A stretch of 64,000 nt of DNA from CAVQMC01 sp963713505 (lineage in GTDB: Bacteria > Bacteroidota > Ignavibacteria > Ignavibacteriales > Ignavibacteriaceae). The stretch is taken from assembly GCA_963713505.1 (NCBI GenBank), contig CAVQMC010000001.1:124001-188000 (forward strand). Reading direction: 5' to 3'. This document shows positions 56,371 to 64,000 of the stretch, piece by piece. The notes beneath the pieces were generated by a model. That model did not search any database and was not told the DNA's origin. It was given only the letters and a program-made list of their open reading frames with translations. The position numbers and the translations under genes are program-made. Positions within the stretch are counted from its first letter, which is position 1; every line of letters starts with the position of its first letter.

Positions 56371-57289
56371 TCATCCGCTGCCATTTTTTCTTTTAAATAC
56401 CGATAATTCTTCAGGCCCGAAAGAATATCCTTTTTTCTGTGCTTCCATCAACCCGTTAATTGCTTCAATTCTCATCGCTGAACTCTTATCTTTTTTCAAA
56501 ACATATAGTAAAGCATTTTTTATTTTGTTATCGTAAGGAAATTTTTTAAGCTCTAAAAGCGCTGCTCTTCTAACGCCTGGATTTTCGTCATTCTTAACTA
56601 CAGATATTAGTGCAGTTTTTACATCGTTATCTAATTTTGAAGGTCTGTCCTGACTAATAGCATTTATAGAATTTAATCTTACTCCCGGATTCGGTTCATT
56701 CACCATAGAATAAGTTAGAATACCCTGGATTTTCGGATCATTAATATTTCCTTTTATATGAATCGGTTTTGTTGCATCAAATGTAAATTCTATTTCACCG
56801 GTATGTGGGATTTTTACTTATAAAGCGAATATTATTAATTCTAACATTACTCTGTTCTAAGAGTGAAGCATTTTGAAATTCAGTAGTATTGTTTTTTTCA
56901 GAATTGATTACAGGAATTTCATTATTATGAAAAACATCATACCCGATTAAAAAACCGATCAGAAGAAAAAATACTCCGCCTAATGCTAATTGATAAGCTG
57001 GTTTGATAAAACTATCTAAATTATCTTTTATATTCTGAAATATTGATTTCTGTGCCGAAGCAATTCTAAGCGCGCCTCTTAATTCCAATCTTGCTTCATT
57101 AAGTAATTTATCCGAAGCTTCAAATTTTTTATCTTTATCAAAAAACATATTCAAGTCCTGTTGAAATTCAAATTCTTTTCTGCATTCAGCACAAGTTTTG
57201 ATATGTTCTTTTATTTCCTTTTTTATGTTTTCATTAATTTCTTCATCAAACATTCGGACAATTAATTCTTTTATTTGCTGATGATCCAT
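56371..57289 (-). CDS. Zinc-finger anti-sigma factor with C-terminal HEAT repeats (frameshifted)
   Basis: ATG 57289 (MDHQQIKELIVRMFDEEINE) has GTGGAG upstream. Removing one base from the T5 run (56811-56815) joins RFISK to IPHTGEIEFTFDATKPIHIK and gives 305 residues: a ZAS zinc finger HIKTCAECRKEF (about 29-40), one TM (YQLALGGVFFLLIGFLIGY), a periplasmic segment and three HEAT repeats (NPGVRLNSINAISQ, NPGVRRAALLELKKF, SSAMRIEAINGLME). The zinc-finger part should bind the sigma factor encoded just upstream (18-base gap) and the HEAT part sits outside the membrane. Confidence 0.82.
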
Positions 57290-57319
57290 TTTAGTCTCCA
57301 CATAAACTCTTTATAAAAA

Positions 57320-57894
57320 TTATTTTTCATTAAAATGAGATAATTGATTTCTTAATTTTCCGGAAGCATCGAAAAGATATTTTTTAATCGTTCCTTCTTT
57401 GCAATCCATAATTTCAGCAATTTCCCTTATTTTATAGCCTTCCATGTACTTTAAGGTAAAAGCCATTTTTTGCTTTGAAGGTAAATACTCCATTGCGTTC
57501 ATAACCGATTCTGTAAAATCCACAGCTGCCATATAATTTTCCGGTGAAGATGAATGATCATTTTCAATCGGGATATCAAATTCTTCTCCTTCAGGGTTCT
57601 CCTGGTTTATCGAAACGAAAGTTCTCTTTTTTTTCTGCTTTTGAATGTTAAACATACATTCGCAGTTATTCTGTAAAGCCAGGTTGAAAATTCACTGTTA
57701 AATTGGAACTTTTTTAAGCCTTTGAAAACTCTAATAAAAACTTCCTGGTAAACATCCTTTGCATCGTCTTCATCTTTTACAAACTTTAAAGCAATCGAAA
57801 GCACATTCTGATCATACTTATATATTAAAGTTTCAAAGGCACTAATATCGCCGTCCCGGGCTTTTACAATTAAATCAGAATCATTTATCGTCAT
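57320..57894 (-). CDS. ECF-type RNA polymerase sigma factor (frameshifted)
   Basis: ATG 57894 (MTINDSDLIVKARDGDISAF) follows AAAAGGAAAA. One base missing from the T8 run (57627-57634) splits it; restoring gives about 191 residues. Region 2: FETLIYKYDQNVLSIALKFV, DDAKDVYQEVFIRVFKGLKK and FSTWLYRITANVCL; region 4: LPSKQKMAFTLKYMEGYKIR, EIAEIMDCKEGTIKKYLFDA. It is an ECF sigma paired with the downstream HEAT anti-sigma. Confidence 0.9.
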
Positions 57895-58036
57895 TATTTT
57901 TCCTTTTACTAATATGTTAGACCACAGCAAAAGTTAAAAGGTTGGTTTAAGTTAAAATATATTTTAATACTGTAAAAATAATCTAACTTTATTACAATTT
58001 GTAAGAATTTTAGAGGAATTGCAGCAGTAAATTATA

Positions 58037-58062
58037 AACGGTTAAGAAATTACTTAACCGTT
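58037..58062. terminator. Hairpin at the 3' end of the amylase gene
   Basis: AACGGTTAAG (58037-58046) pairs perfectly with CTTAACCGTT (58053-58062); the amylase stop is in the loop. The following T-tract is weak, so termination is likely but not certain. Confidence 0.45.
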
Positions 58063-59885
58063 GTAAACTTATAAATTAAAAAAGAATTTGAAGGAATGTT
58101 TATTTCCATTTTGCCCGGAAAATCTGCTGATCCTTGTATTGTTCCGGTTTCATGAGTCAATAATTCTTCATAAGGATATTTATATTTACCCAAAGTTATT
58201 TCAAGACTGTCGCTTTCATTTCCGATATTAAAAAGAGCCAGAATTTTTTCGTTATCCAAATTTCTTTCAAACGCAAAAGTTTTTTTATTATTATTGGAAT
58301 AAACAAATTTTAAATCTCCCTTTTGAAGCACTGGGTTTTCATCATGAATTGAAATAATTTTTTTATAAAAATTTAATAAATCTTTATTCTGTTCAACTTT
58401 GTAAGTCCCCAAACCTTTTTTAAAACCGGAAGCGGCAGTTATTTTTTCATTATCATATTTTAAATTATCCCAAATCATCGGTTTTCGGTCATGCGGATCA
58501 TCGGCTCCCCACATACCAACTTCATCGCCGTAATAAATCATAGGAGAACCTAAATATGTCATTTGAAAAGCTGCAATCATTTTTTGTCTTTCATACACTT
58601 CTTTGTCTGGTTTTCCCGGATTGTAATTTGGATTTCTTGCATTCGCATCTCTATCGTATTTTCTATCCGGATTATTAATCATTGAAGAAAGTCTTTCGGT
58701 ATCGTGACTGTCGACTAAATTCATTAATAAATATAAATTTTCAGAAGGATAAGTTTCGTCAATCTCTTTAAGTTTATTAATAAAATCAGTGGTACTTATT
58801 TGATCTTTTTTATCTATAAAATACTGCATTACGGAAAAAGCAAAATTATAATTCATCAAAGCATCAAATGGACCATTCCCGGAGACATAATCAGGAGACA
58901 AACCCCAAATTTCTCCGATAATAATTGCAGAAGGATTTATCGATTTAACTAGTTTTCTCCAATCTTTCCAAAAACCAATCGGAACATCTTTAGCGACATC
59001 CAAACGCCATCCGTCTATTCCATCCGACGGATCTCCGTCGTTATTCGGGTCCATCCATCTTTGTGTTGCATAGAATATGTATTGCTTAGGTCCCGGTGCA
59101 AGATCATTATCAGTTCTATTAAATTCCGGTAAGTTTTTTCCGCCCCACCATCCTTTATAATCAAATTCATCTTTCTTTGTTGTTGAATCATCAAAAGAAT
59201 AAATTATATACCAGTCTTTATATTTAGAATTTTGCTGGTTTTTCACAATATCCTTAAAAGCCCAAAATTGTCTTCCTGTATGATTAAAAACTCCATCAAT
59301 TATTATATGCATTCCTCTTTTGTGAACTTCTTGAATCAGTTTTAGAAAGAGAGAATCTGCAGAAGTCCAAACCCATGTTTTCGGATCGTCGGGATTTTCG
59401 GATTCTATTAATTTTTTATCACCTTCGGGATTAGGACCAAAATTAATATCGACATGATGATAAGTTGAACCGTCATATTTATGTAAGGAAACTGCATCAA
59501 AAATTGGATTTAAGTATATAGCATTTATTCCCAGATTTTTTAAATAATCAAGATGATCGATTATTCCCTGTAAATCTCCGCCGTATCTTCTATCTAAAAT
59601 AAATCTATGAAATGAACCGTCAATGTTTTTTTCCCAATTTGATCTTGCAAACCAGTTGCTTGTCCATTTAGTTACATGCCAGCCTTTTGGTATTTTGTGT
59701 TGATTTGCAAAAACTTTATCAGCAGTCGGATCGTTTAAGGTATCGCCATTTGCAAATCTTTCCGGAAAAATTTGATACCATACAACTCCCTTTGCCCAGT
59801 TTGGAAAATCATTTTGAGGAAAGGTAAAATTTGAAAAGAAAAAAATCAGAGAAAAAACATAAATAATTATTTTAAATTTTTTCAT
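58050..59885 (-). CDS. GH13 alpha-amylase family, neopullulanase-like
   Basis: 611 residues with an N-terminal signal (FFFSNFTFPQ), so it is exported. The GH13 barrel has regions I-IV: IIIDGVFNHTG, DGWRLDVAKDV (nucleophile Asp), IIGEIWG (acid/base Glu), LVDSHDTERL (transition-state Asp). YGGDLQGIIDHLDYLKNLGI marks the start of the barrel, YKW/ARSNWEK the N-domain. It should hydrolyse alpha-1,4 glucans or cyclodextrins in the periplasm. ATG overlaps the reductase stop (ATGA). Confidence 0.93.
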   Translation of the reverse strand: MKKFKIIIYVFSLIFFFSNFTFPQNDFPNWAKGVVWYQIFPERFANGDTLNDPTADKVFANQHKIPKGWHVTKWTSNWFARSNWEKNIDGSFHRFILDRRYGGDLQGIIDHLDYLKNLGINAIYLNPIFDAVSLHKYDGSTYHHVDINFGPNPEGDKKLIESENPDDPKTWVWTSADSLFLKLIQEVHKRGMHIIIDGVFNHTGRQFWAFKDIVKNQQNSKYKDWYIIYSFDDSTTKKDEFDYKGWWGGKNLPEFNRTDNDLAPGPKQYIFYATQRWMDPNNDGDPSDGIDGWRLDVAKDVPIGFWKDWRKLVKSINPSAIIIGEIWGLSPDYVSGNGPFDALMNYNFAFSVMQYFIDKKDQISTTDFINKLKEIDETYPSENLYLLMNLVDSHDTERLSSMINNPDRKYDRDANARNPNYNPGKPDKEVYERQKMIAAFQMTYLGSPMIYYGDEVGMWGADDPHDRKPMIWDNLKYDNEKITAASGFKKGLGTYKVEQNKDLLNFYKKIISIHDENPVLQKGDLKFVYSNNNKKTFAFERNLDNEKILALFNIGNESDSLEITLGKYKYPYEELLTHETGTIQGSADFPGKMEINIPSNSFLIYKFTTVK

Positions 59886-60805
59886 TGCAATTCTTTTTTT
59901 ATGATTTCAAATGATTCATAAATTGAATGAGGTTTAAATCCGAGTTCGGTTTCGGCTTTAATTATAATTAGTCCGGATTTTAAAGGTCGTTTTGCTTTTT
60001 GATTTAATTCTTCAGTTAGAATTGGTTTGATGAGATTTTTATCGAGATTAAAATATTCTGCAATTTTCAAGGTAAATTCATAACGCGATAAAAATTCTCT
60101 CCCGCCGATATTAAAAATTCCAGTCTTTTTATATTCAATTATTTTACTAATCGCCTGCACAAGGTCCAAGACAAATGTAGGATTATTGATCTGATCTGTT
60201 ACAATTTTAATTTCATTCCCTGAATTAACAGAATTAATAACCCATCTGACAAAATCTAGTTTGTTATTATCCAGCCAACGCGCAACTCCGTAAAGAACAT
60301 TTGTTCTAATTATTGTATGAATTGTTCCGCTTATCTTTAAAGCATTTTCACTAGCTAACTTTGTTCTTGCATAATAGCCGAGCGGATTAGGCTTAGCAGT
60401 TTCTAAATAAGGTCCGTTCTTTCCGTCGAAAACATAATCACTTGAAATATGAATTAAATGTGCATCAATTACTCTTGCAACTTCAGCTAAATATTCCACT
60501 CCTCTTACATTTACTTTCCATGCAACTTCCCTGTCGATTTCACTTTGATCTACATTTGTGTAAGCGGCCGCATTAATTATATAATCAGGGTAAAAATCGT
60601 AAAGTGCTTTTTTTACTTGATCTCTTTTAGTTATGTCGCACTGCTCATAATCAAAGCCGCTCATCAAAGGTTTTTTTTCAACAGAAATTCCAAGTAATTG
60701 GACATTATCCTGCTTTGAAAAAAATTTAATTAAATGCTGACCAAGCATTCCGTTTGCACCAACAATAAAGATTCTTTTTTTAACCAAGTTTCCCGATGAT
60801 ATCAT
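59882..60805 (-). CDS. SDR oxidoreductase, dTDP-4-dehydrorhamnose reductase-like
   Basis: 307 residues: NAD(P) motif IFIVGANGMLGQHL, HISSDYVFDGKNGPY, YARTKLASENAL (catalytic YxxxK), and IRTNVLYGVAR, the RmlD/RfbD order. It may reduce dTDP-4-keto-rhamnose, but the absence of rmlABC nearby leaves other sugars open. It overlaps the upstream kinase by 26 bases; start is ATG 60805 or TTG 60787. Confidence 0.82.
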   Translation of the reverse strand: MISSGNLVKKRIFIVGANGMLGQHLIKFFSKQDNVQLLGISVEKKPLMSGFDYEQCDITKRDQVKKALYDFYPDYIINAAAYTNVDQSEIDREVAWKVNVRGVEYLAEVARVIDAHLIHISSDYVFDGKNGPYLETAKPNPLGYYARTKLASENALKISGTIHTIIRTNVLYGVARWLDNNKLDFVRWVINSVNSGNEIKIVTDQINNPTFVLDLVQAISKIIEYKKTGIFNIGGREFLSRYEFTLKIAEYFNLDKNLIKPILTEELNQKAKRPLKSGLIIIKAETELGFKPHSIYESFEIIKKELQ

Positions 60806-61668
60806 TTTTTATATTTTCAAAATCATTTAAATTAGAATACGAAGCAGTAATACCGGCTGTTATATTAGCGAGTTCCAATGCTTTATTTATTTTATTAGTC
60901 TTAAGATAATTATAAAAATAAGAAGCCCCAAATACATCTCCGCAGCCTACTTTATTTTTTGCCTTTACTTTTAATGAAGAATAAAAAATAGAATTAATTT
61001 CATCATTTCTTTTGAAATAAATTTTTGCTCCTTGTTTTTCTTTTGTTACGATTAAACTCTTAACGCCTAAATTTAAAATATGTTTAACTATTTCAGGTTC
61101 ATCTTCATATTTACTTATTGTTTTTAATTCTATTTGATTTACCTGGACAATATCCAGCAGAGAAGCCCATTTATCAAATTCAGGAATTTTTCTGAATTCT
61201 CTTTTACCGTCAGGATTTAAACCTCTTGAAAAAGTATGAACATCAAAATAAATTAGTCCATTATAATTTTTCCTTATTTCTATCATTTGCTGTAAATCTA
61301 TGTCGAACCCGGTTATCATATTTATTAAAATCCCGTCAAAATCTTTTAAATTTTTAAAAGGAATTTCCAGTTTTTTTGTAATATTTTTATAATGTTCACC
61401 TCTTTCACATTTTTCAAAAATGTTCAGCTTGACTTCCGGAATTGCATCAACCTGCAGGATATATTTTTGATCTAACTTTTTATATGTTTCATTAAATAGA
61501 TATTCAAATGACTTCTGCATTGATGTGCAAAGAAAAATCTCATCATTCTCTTCTTTAATAATTGAAAGTAGTTAAAGCGGAATAATGTATTCCTCCAGGC
61601 TGCTGAATTTCAGTTCCGCCGGAATTTATGTAATCAACAACAGAATGTCCTATTACAAGTAATTTCAT
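60780..61668 (-). CDS. PfkB-family carbohydrate kinase (frameshifted)
   Basis: The N-terminus is recovered from ATG 61668 (MKLLVIGHSVVDYINSGGTE); removing one T at 61565-61567 joins HYSALTT to SIIKEENDEIFLCTS and gives 295 residues. Seen are the ribokinase-fold start VIGHSVVDY, GGIHYSALTT, NQIELKTISKY and the catalytic GCGDVFGASYFY (GAGD-like variant with Cys). It phosphorylates a sugar or nucleoside; substrate unknown. First gene of the kinase/SDR/amylase operon. Confidence 0.82.
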
Positions 61669-61857
61669 AAAAAATTTAATTTGTTTATTTAAAAATAGGA
61701 AGAAAATGAACTTAATAGTTAATATTTTGAACTAATTATTGAATACACTTGGATACATTTTTGTTTTTGCTCTAATTAACTTTGAACTTAGTAATTTTTG
61801 TTTAAGTTTCTGATATATTTTATCCTACATTTACGGAAATTTTTAAGGTTGTAAATA

Positions 61858-62985
61858 ATGAAAATTGGTATCACTTGTTACCCTACCTACGGAGGAAGCG
61901 GGGTTGTTGCAACAGAACTTGGAAAAGCTCTTGCCCAAAGAGGCCATGAAGTACATTTTATAAGTTATGCTTTACCTTTCAGACTTAATCACTTTGTAGA
62001 GAATGTTGTTTTTCATGAAGTTGAAATGAGCAGTTATCCTTTATTTGAATTTCCTTTATATGCATTAGCCTTAGCAAGTAAAATGGTGGAAGTTGTTGAA
62101 TATGAAAAGCTTGATGTTCTTCATGTACATTATGCAATTCCTCATGCCAGCAGTGCTTATTTGGCAAAACAAATGTTAAAAGGTAAAAGGGATATTAAAA
62201 TTGTTACAACATTGCACGGAACTGATATTACTTTAGTCGGATTAGAACCATCTTTTCTTCCTCTGGTAAAATTCAGTATTGAACAAAGCGATGGTGTTAC
62301 TGCAGTATCAAGATTTCTAAAAGAAAAAACGAACACCAATTACGACATTCAAAAAGATATAAGCGTAATTCCGAATTTTATAGACACAGAAATATATAAA
62401 CCAAAAGAGAAGTGTGTTCACAAAGAACAGTTCGCTCCGAAAGGAGAAAAAATTCTTGTTCATACTTCTAACTTCAGACAGGTAAAACGCGTAACGGATA
62501 CAATAAGAATTTTAGAACAGGTTATAAAAGAAGTGCCTGCAAAATTACTTCTTGTCGGAGACGGTCCGGACAGATCCGAATGCGAAAGACTCTGCAGACA
62601 GTTAAATCTTTGTGACCACGTAAAGTTTTTAGGTAAACAAGACGGTCTTGTAGAAATTCTTGACTCATCTGATGTTTTTTTAATTCCATCTCAATCAGAA
62701 AGTTTTGGATTAGCTGCTTTAGAAGCAATGTCGTGCGGGCTTCCGGTTGTTAGTTCCAGTGTCGGCGGCTTGCCGGAATTAGTTAAACATAATGAAACCG
62801 GTTTTATAGCTGAGATCGGTGATATTGAAAGAATGGCAAAATATACTGTTGATCTTTTGACAAACAAAAGGAAGTACGAATTGTTTTCTCAAAATGCCAG
62901 GAATAGAGCTGTAAATAAATTTGATAGATCTAAGATAGTTCCAATGTATGAAAACATTTATAAAAAAGTTCTTGATTCAAAATAA
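61858..62985 (+). CDS. bshA: N-acetyl-alpha-D-glucosaminyl L-malate synthase BshA
   Basis: 375 residues with the GT4 retaining glycosyltransferase layout. N-terminal MKIGITCYPTYGGSGVVATE, HVHYAIPHASSAYLAKQML and TTLHGTDITLVGLEPSFLPL are the BshA-specific segments; C-terminal IPSQSESFGLAALEAMSCGL, PVVSSSVGGLPELV bind the UDP sugar. It joins GlcNAc and L-malate in the first step of bacillithiol synthesis. No bshB/bshC or ypdA lies in this window. Confidence 0.93.
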   Translation: MKIGITCYPTYGGSGVVATELGKALAQRGHEVHFISYALPFRLNHFVENVVFHEVEMSSYPLFEFPLYALALASKMVEVVEYEKLDVLHVHYAIPHASSAYLAKQMLKGKRDIKIVTTLHGTDITLVGLEPSFLPLVKFSIEQSDGVTAVSRFLKEKTNTNYDIQKDISVIPNFIDTEIYKPKEKCVHKEQFAPKGEKILVHTSNFRQVKRVTDTIRILEQVIKEVPAKLLLVGDGPDRSECERLCRQLNLCDHVKFLGKQDGLVEILDSSDVFLIPSQSESFGLAALEAMSCGLPVVSSSVGGLPELVKHNETGFIAEIGDIERMAKYTVDLLTNKRKYELFSQNARNRAVNKFDRSKIVPMYENIYKKVLDSK

Positions 62986-62996
62986 AAAAAAGTTTT

Positions 62997-63425
62997 GTGA
63001 CTGAAAAAGAATTTATATCGGAATGGATAAATAAAATATCCAAGGAACAAACAAAAAAATTCCCTGATGATTTTATTAATTTCAAAAATGCAAATGAAAT
63101 TGAACTTCCTAAAAAAACTTTGGTAATAGGTCAGCAGTTTTTTGGTTCTTTTGAAGTTATTACAGTAAACGGAACACTTGTACTTCACGCTGAAAGTCAC
63201 GATAAAGCGAAGTATATTATTTATGCAAATAAAGAAAAACCGGCGAAGATAAAAATTCCTCAAGAAGAAAGTGAAATTAAAAAAGCAGTTTCGGAATATG
63301 AGAAATATCTTGATTCTATAATTAAGCAGATTGAAACAGATTATAAGAAAAAATTCCCCGGTATGAAAAACTCCGCCGGAGTTGTAAATGAAATTTTTAG
63401 AGTATCAAATTTTACAAGATATTGA
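62997..63425 (+). CDS. Hypothetical protein (142 aa)
   Basis: GTG 62997 is the start, 11 bases after bshA. The product (VTEKEFISEWINKISKEQTK; ELPKKTLVIGQQFFGSFEVI) is a single soluble domain with a helical end (EKYLDSIIKQIETDYKKKFP). I do not recognise the family. Close spacing with bshA and the following methyltransferase suggests one transcript. Confidence 0.65.
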   Translation: MTEKEFISEWINKISKEQTKKFPDDFINFKNANEIELPKKTLVIGQQFFGSFEVITVNGTLVLHAESHDKAKYIIYANKEKPAKIKIPQEESEIKKAVSEYEKYLDSIIKQIETDYKKKFPGMKNSAGVVNEIFRVSNFTRY

Positions 63426-63436
63426 ATTGACAAAAC

Positions 63437-64000
63437 GTGATTGAAGTAAGCGATAAAATTCTAAGTTATTTGAATAAGCTTTACGGGGAACATGCTTCGG
63501 AAAAATATTTAAATTTTATTGAAGAAGAGCCTGCCTTATATATTAGAGTAAATAATCTTAAAGTTTCAACTGAAAAATTATCTTCAATTCTTAAAACTAA
63601 TTATAATATTCAGACGGAAAATGTTGAAAACATTGATAATGCTTTAAAAGTTTTAAGCAATCACGATCTTTTAGGAAAAACGATAGAACATATTAATGGG
63701 TTATTTTATATCCAAAGTCTTTCTTCAATGTTACCGCCGATTGTCCTTAATCCGAATGAAAATGAAAAGGTTTTAGATTTATGCGCAGCTCCAGGTTCAA
63801 AATCAACTGAGATTTCAGAATTAATGAATAACCGCGGAACTTTAATACTTAATGAAATTCAGTTAGATAGAGTTAAAGCACTTGTTTACAATATAGATAG
63901 AATGAACATTCTTAACGCTGGAGTTATTCATTCAAAGGGAGAAACATTAAGCAAAGTTTACGACAATTATTTTGATAAAATCTTAGTCGATGCTCCTTGC
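63437..64000 (+). CDS. RsmB/NSUN-type rRNA cytosine methyltransferase (3' end cut by window)
   Basis: GTG 63437 opens a frame of 188 codons to the edge. EEEPALYIRVNNLKV, GLFYIQSLSSMLPPIVLNP, the SAM motif VLDLCAAPGSKSTEISELM and VDAPC (first catalytic-Cys motif, at the very edge) identify the RsmB/RsmF/NSUN m5C methyltransferase family. It modifies rRNA or tRNA. The C-terminus with the second catalytic Cys is outside the window. Confidence 0.88.
   Translation, partial: MIEVSDKILSYLNKLYGEHASEKYLNFIEEEPALYIRVNNLKVSTEKLSSILKTNYNIQTENVENIDNALKVLSNHDLLGKTIEHINGLFYIQSLSSMLPPIVLNPNENEKVLDLCAAPGSKSTEISELMNNRGTLILNEIQLDRVKALVYNIDRMNILNAGVIHSKGETLSKVYDNYFDKILVDAPC

Overview
The window is AT-rich DNA (roughly one third G+C) from a Gram-negative bacterium of the Bacteroidota/Chlorobi (FCB) side, most likely class Ignavibacteria. 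This rests on type IX-style C-terminal sorting domains built around NYPNPFNP (two genes), TonB-dependent receptor architecture, DUF4097 and FG-GAP/ASPIC surface proteins, many small lipoproteins and a bacillithiol gene (bshA). The species call is inference; no rRNA is present.

Layout. 1-3.1 kb: end of a macro-domain protein, two exported proteins broken by frameshifts, and a short lipoprotein. 3-7.2 kb: an EamA transporter, an S-component-like membrane protein and a divergent pair encoding a Tat-exported DUF362 protein and a membrane 4Fe-4S protein. 7.2-18.4 kb: central metabolism (glnA, eno, zwf) mixed with DUF493, HAD, beta-CASP, DUF1684, thioredoxin, MscS and EamA genes. 18.5-25.6 kb: an 830-residue flavin/Fe-S membrane fusion, a GH63-like glucosidase, rpiA, a four-copy palindromic repeat cluster, a possible small RNA and two previously unlisted single-TM microproteins. 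26-30.8 kb: TonB receptor, methyltransferase, alr, zinc-ribbon protein. 30.8-37.3 kb: one minus-strand operon with ECF sigma, anti-sigma, two LTXXQ-type periplasmic proteins and a MacA-MacB-TolC efflux system. 37.4-40.6 kb: FG-GAP/ASPIC protein and vanadium haloperoxidase-like lipoprotein. 40.7-48.8 kb: a DUF2339 protein, an 11-heme cytochrome c, b6-type cytochrome b and Rieske protein, preceded by an NtrC-type regulator and a histidine kinase whose sensor domain carries a heme c motif. 49.2-54.6 kb: yceI, pirin, marR, a thioesterase and small regulators. 54.9 kb: tRNA-Arg(CCT). 55-58 kb: a second ECF sigma operon with a zinc-finger/HEAT anti-sigma and a DUF4097 protein. 58-64 kb: GH13 amylase, SDR reductase and PfkB kinase, then bshA and an RsmB/NSUN methyltransferase cut by the right edge.

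Themes: periplasmic and membrane electron transfer (three separate Fe-S or heme modules), envelope-stress control by two ECF systems, and sugar/NADPH metabolism (zwf, rpiA, glucosidase, amylase).

Caveat: about 18 genes, including conserved ones such as zwf and cytochrome b, need one or two single-base indels to read through. About three quarters are an extra base, and many lie in homopolymers. This looks like residual assembly error rather than true gene decay, so they are annotated here as single genes with the break noted.
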